NCBI RefSeq assembly: GCF_910592395.1
Contig: NC_088319.1
Location: forward strand, 17,794,001-17,858,000
Source: Lineus longissimus
Lineage: Eukaryota > Nemertea > Pilidiophora > Heteronemertea > Lineidae
Length of the DNA stretch: 64,000 nt
Direction of reading: 5' to 3'
The notes beneath the pieces were generated by a model, which was not told the origin of the DNA, made no database searches, and worked only from the letters and a program-made list of their open reading frames with translations. Numbering within the stretch: position 1 is the stretch's first letter; each line of letters opens with the position of its first letter. A program made the translations under genes and the position numbers. This document shows, piece after piece, positions 61,230 through 64,000 of this stretch.

Positions 61230-62325
61230 GGTATCTGCCCATTCCGCCTCAACCTTATTCGCCTTATCCAATTTTGCCTTCTCCCATTTAGCCTTCTCCT
61301 AACTTGCCTTTTCTCAATCCGCCTTCTACGATTTCGCCATCGTCTTATCTCGCCTTTGTTCCAATTGGCCTTCTTCCTAACTCGCCTTCCTCTCATCTTG
61401 CCTCATCCTAGTTTGCCTTTTCTTATTTCGCCTTTGTCCTATTCTGCCTTGGTTCCATCCTGCCTTATCTCATCTTGCCTTTTCTTGATTGACCTTTATG
61501 TCAATTCGCCTTCTTCCCGTTTTGCCTTCTCCCGTTTCGCCATATCTCACCTCGCCTTTTATCAATCCAAAAGTTGGTTTTGGAGATACATGTAAGCTTA
61601 CATGTAGATGGTTCAGAAGTTACGAAGATTTGAAAATATTGGTAATTAAGCAACAGCCTTGGGTAGGGTACCAAAACATAATTCGTGGAAACACTCTTAT
61701 ATGAAAGATTGGCCCCACAAACATGGGTAAAACATGGGTAAAAGAGACAAAAGTCTTTTGTAATATGGTATGTAATGTAATATGACTATAATGGCTGAGA
61801 AGTTATCTACACTTGTAATTTTGGCAATGTCCACCGGGTTTTGGTTGCGGGTACCCCCGAATGGACCCTAGAAGCCCTTCAACACTGTTGAAGACACTTT
61901 CATATGAAAGATTGACTCAACAAACATGGGTAAAGACACCAAGTTTGTTGCAAAGTAGGAAGAAGGCGAAATGGGAAGAAGGCGAAATAATACAAAGGCG
62001 GGGCGGGTAAAGGCGAGATAGGATGAAGGCGAATTAGGACAAAGGTAAATTAGGACAAGGTGAAATAGGAGAAGGCAGATTAAGACAATGGCAAACTGAG
62101 ACGAAGGCAAGAATGGATAAGGCAACTTGTGATAAGGCAAGATAAAACAGAGGCAAAATAGCATAAGGCGAAAAATGAAAAGGCGAAAAAAGACAAAGGC
62201 GAGATAGAATAAGGCGGATTGGGAAGAGGCAAAATTGGAAAAGGCGAAATAGGAGAAGGCGAAATGTATATTTTTTAAAGGCAAAATGGGAAAAGGCGAA
62301 AAAAGACAAGGCGAAATGGGCATGA
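61230..62325. repeat. Large imperfect inverted repeat made of CGCCTT/AAGGCG units
   Basis: From 61230 to 61565 the plus strand is pyrimidine-rich with a degenerate unit CGCCTTNTYYYAATT. From about 61955 to 62325 the reverse complement (GAAGGCGAAATGGG...) is repeated in the same style. The arms are about 340-370 bp and flank about 390 bp, which itself holds two similar blocks (ATATGAAAGATTG...CAACAAACATGGGTAAA). This is a foldback structure. Confidence 0.75.
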
Positions 62326-64000
62326 ACCGTCAATTTGTGCTGAGAGGACTCTTTATGCCAGTAGAATCTGATTAGCTAACTTCAATAGACAGCTTTCTTC
62401 ATTTCACATTTCCTCTCTAAGATGTCGACTGGTTGAGCCGACTCGCAAAATTCCTCACCATTTTGAATGAAAAGAAGGAGAAAAGTGGCGAACGTCTTAT
62501 CATCGGAACGTTTCTGTTACCTGAGGAGAGCTGGGATGTAAAAGGAACACGCGCAATGTGAAATGAGTTGGTTGAAACTTGTGCCAAGCCCTGAACGGAG
62601 GCGATCGCAAATATGCCCCAAAAAAAGACATCTTGCTTGGCTTGCAACCGGAGGTGAAGTACGAGCCTTGATTGGGCAATCAGAGGAAAACATAGAACTG
62701 GTCAGCAAATCCTACCGGCATTGATCATCGATTGCCCACAAACCCTCACTGATCTGCTCATCTGCTTTGAGTGTTACGGCACTGGCTTAAGTCACCAGCT
62801 TTGCTCCGTAACAGACAGCTCAAGGAGAACTGCTCCGGGTGGGGGGAGAGTGTTATTTGTTACAGTTTATTCACAAACATGTTTTTTAATACTTGACCTT
62901 GCTGCGTAAGATACAGCTCCAACCTGGCTGTGGCACACTGACAGTTATGGTGAACATGATACTTGGAGTATAGCAAAACACTTTCCCTGAGGGACCACTT
63001 GGCTGCTACATACAACACCTTGGAGTGCTATCAGCCACTTGTCACTGTACCTACCCAGGCTTACTTCTCTTGACTGCAAGTACAAGCATGTCAGCACCAA
63101 TAACACAAGACACGTCTCTCCCACAATGCCCCAGGTGAGTGAACCCAAATGTCAACATTCAAATGTAATATGACGATGCCAACTAGCTACTCATCACAGA
63201 AACAGGCACGTACAAAGTTACGAGAGCGAAATGTCCGCGGGAACATTTGAGAGGAGACCGTGATGTCAAAGGAATAATCTCGAGTGTCTGTTATGGAAAG
63301 ATGAGAATGCCAATACTATGAGGGGAAATCAGTGAGAGACATTGGTGTATTGCTGGATCATTGAGATCAGGTCTGTCAGCATTGAACAAACATAAAGAAA
63401 CAATGTCAAAACATTTCACCTTTTCAACAGAAACTCACCAAATTGGCAGACAAATCTCAAGATTATGTCATTTCTATAGCTTTTTATTGTCTATCATCCG
63501 CACAGCCAAGTACTATTATGTGCAGGACTGCAGGGAAAACAATATCTGATGTTTATGTTACCAAAAAACACAGTGAAGTAATGTGTTTTTGATGTTTCCA
63601 GTGGCAATGATCACAGTGCACATCAGCATTCAACACTGTGAGAATGTCCCCCAATAACCATCCTGAAGCATCGACATCAAACAGATATCAAAGTAAACCA
63701 AAAGTGGCAAGAAGCTGATTGAAAACTGAACAAGCTAGCAGGCAGTTGGAATGATGACATTCACCAGCTTCTTTCTGGTGACAAACTCAGAATGCAATAA
63801 GCTGGCATCTTACGATGTTGCTTTGACATGCCAGCTGGCCACACTGCACTTTTGAACCAGTGCAGTAACTGGCATTAAATTGATATTCAAGGTGTACCAT
63901 CGTGCAGAGTTCTTCAATGAGATGATATTGGTAGTCTTTTTCAATGGAGACTTATTACTCATGCCATGCTTCTTCAACAAGATGTTATTGGAAACATCTC

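Larger units (their letters stand above)
55331..64000. other. 5' flank or first intron of PDE9A; no exon recognised
   Basis: Apart from the repeats listed separately I find no supported exon here. The missing PDE9A first exon could lie in this stretch or beyond 64000. Open frames such as 59404-59916 (+) and 58078-58296 (+) lack recognisable domains and splice context. Confidence 0.45.

Noticed and set aside
61212-62333. Hydrophobic Leu/Phe-rich frames resembling membrane proteins
   Set aside because: They arise from the pyrimidine-rich CGCCTT repeat arms read in frame.
55331-64000. Missing first coding exon of PDE9A
   Set aside because: I looked for a minus-strand exon ending in phase 1 with a PDE9A-like start and found none I could support, so none is annotated.

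Overview
This is nuclear DNA from an animal. The genes are split by short introns with standard GT/AG sites, and they encode metazoan-type proteins: the nucleoporin ELYS, the catalytic subunit of class I PI3-kinase, and the cGMP phosphodiesterase PDE9A. The divergence from vertebrate homologues and the very high load of minisatellites suggest a marine invertebrate. I cannot tell from this sequence whether it is a deuterostome or a lophotrochozoan.

Layout. (1) 1-6005, minus strand: the 5' six exons of a secreted PEBP-family protein. The gene runs off the left edge, and its third intron holds about four tandem copies of an 812-bp repeat with a tRNA-like module. (2) 7249-22046, minus strand: the complete coding region of ELYS/AHCTF1, with 25 exons whose phases all agree, giving 1,809 residues. 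An ADP-ribosyltransferase-like gene lies on the opposite strand inside ELYS intron 6 (17.9-19.4 kb) and carries an apparent frameshift. (3) 22.6-25.1 kb: a foldback element with GCGAAAC-rich arms, an inserted copy of the 812-bp family, and a perfect 247-bp tandem duplication. (4) 26979-38839, plus strand: the class I PI3-kinase p110-alpha gene (PIK3CA), with 17 secure exons and a probable extra 5' coding exon. (5) 42835-55330, minus strand: PDE9A, convergent with PIK3CA. Its first exon was not found, and it carries a cluster of alternative catalytic-domain exons. (6) 55.3-64 kb: no exon recognised; the stretch holds repeats, tRNA-derived SINE-like elements and a large imperfect inverted repeat.

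The most notable observations are four. PDE9A has three intact versions and one decayed version of the 35-codon exon that supplies the second metal-binding aspartate. A 46-bp minisatellite in PIK3CA multiplies a 3' splice site ten times. The ART-like gene is nested antisense within ELYS. PIK3CA may have an N-terminal extension.

PDE9A (cGMP removal) and PI3K (PIP3 production) are signalling enzymes and ELYS is a nuclear pore and chromatin protein. Nothing here suggests that these neighbours work in one pathway. Exon boundaries were placed by eye from splice consensus, reading-frame continuity and similarity to known families; no database search was possible.
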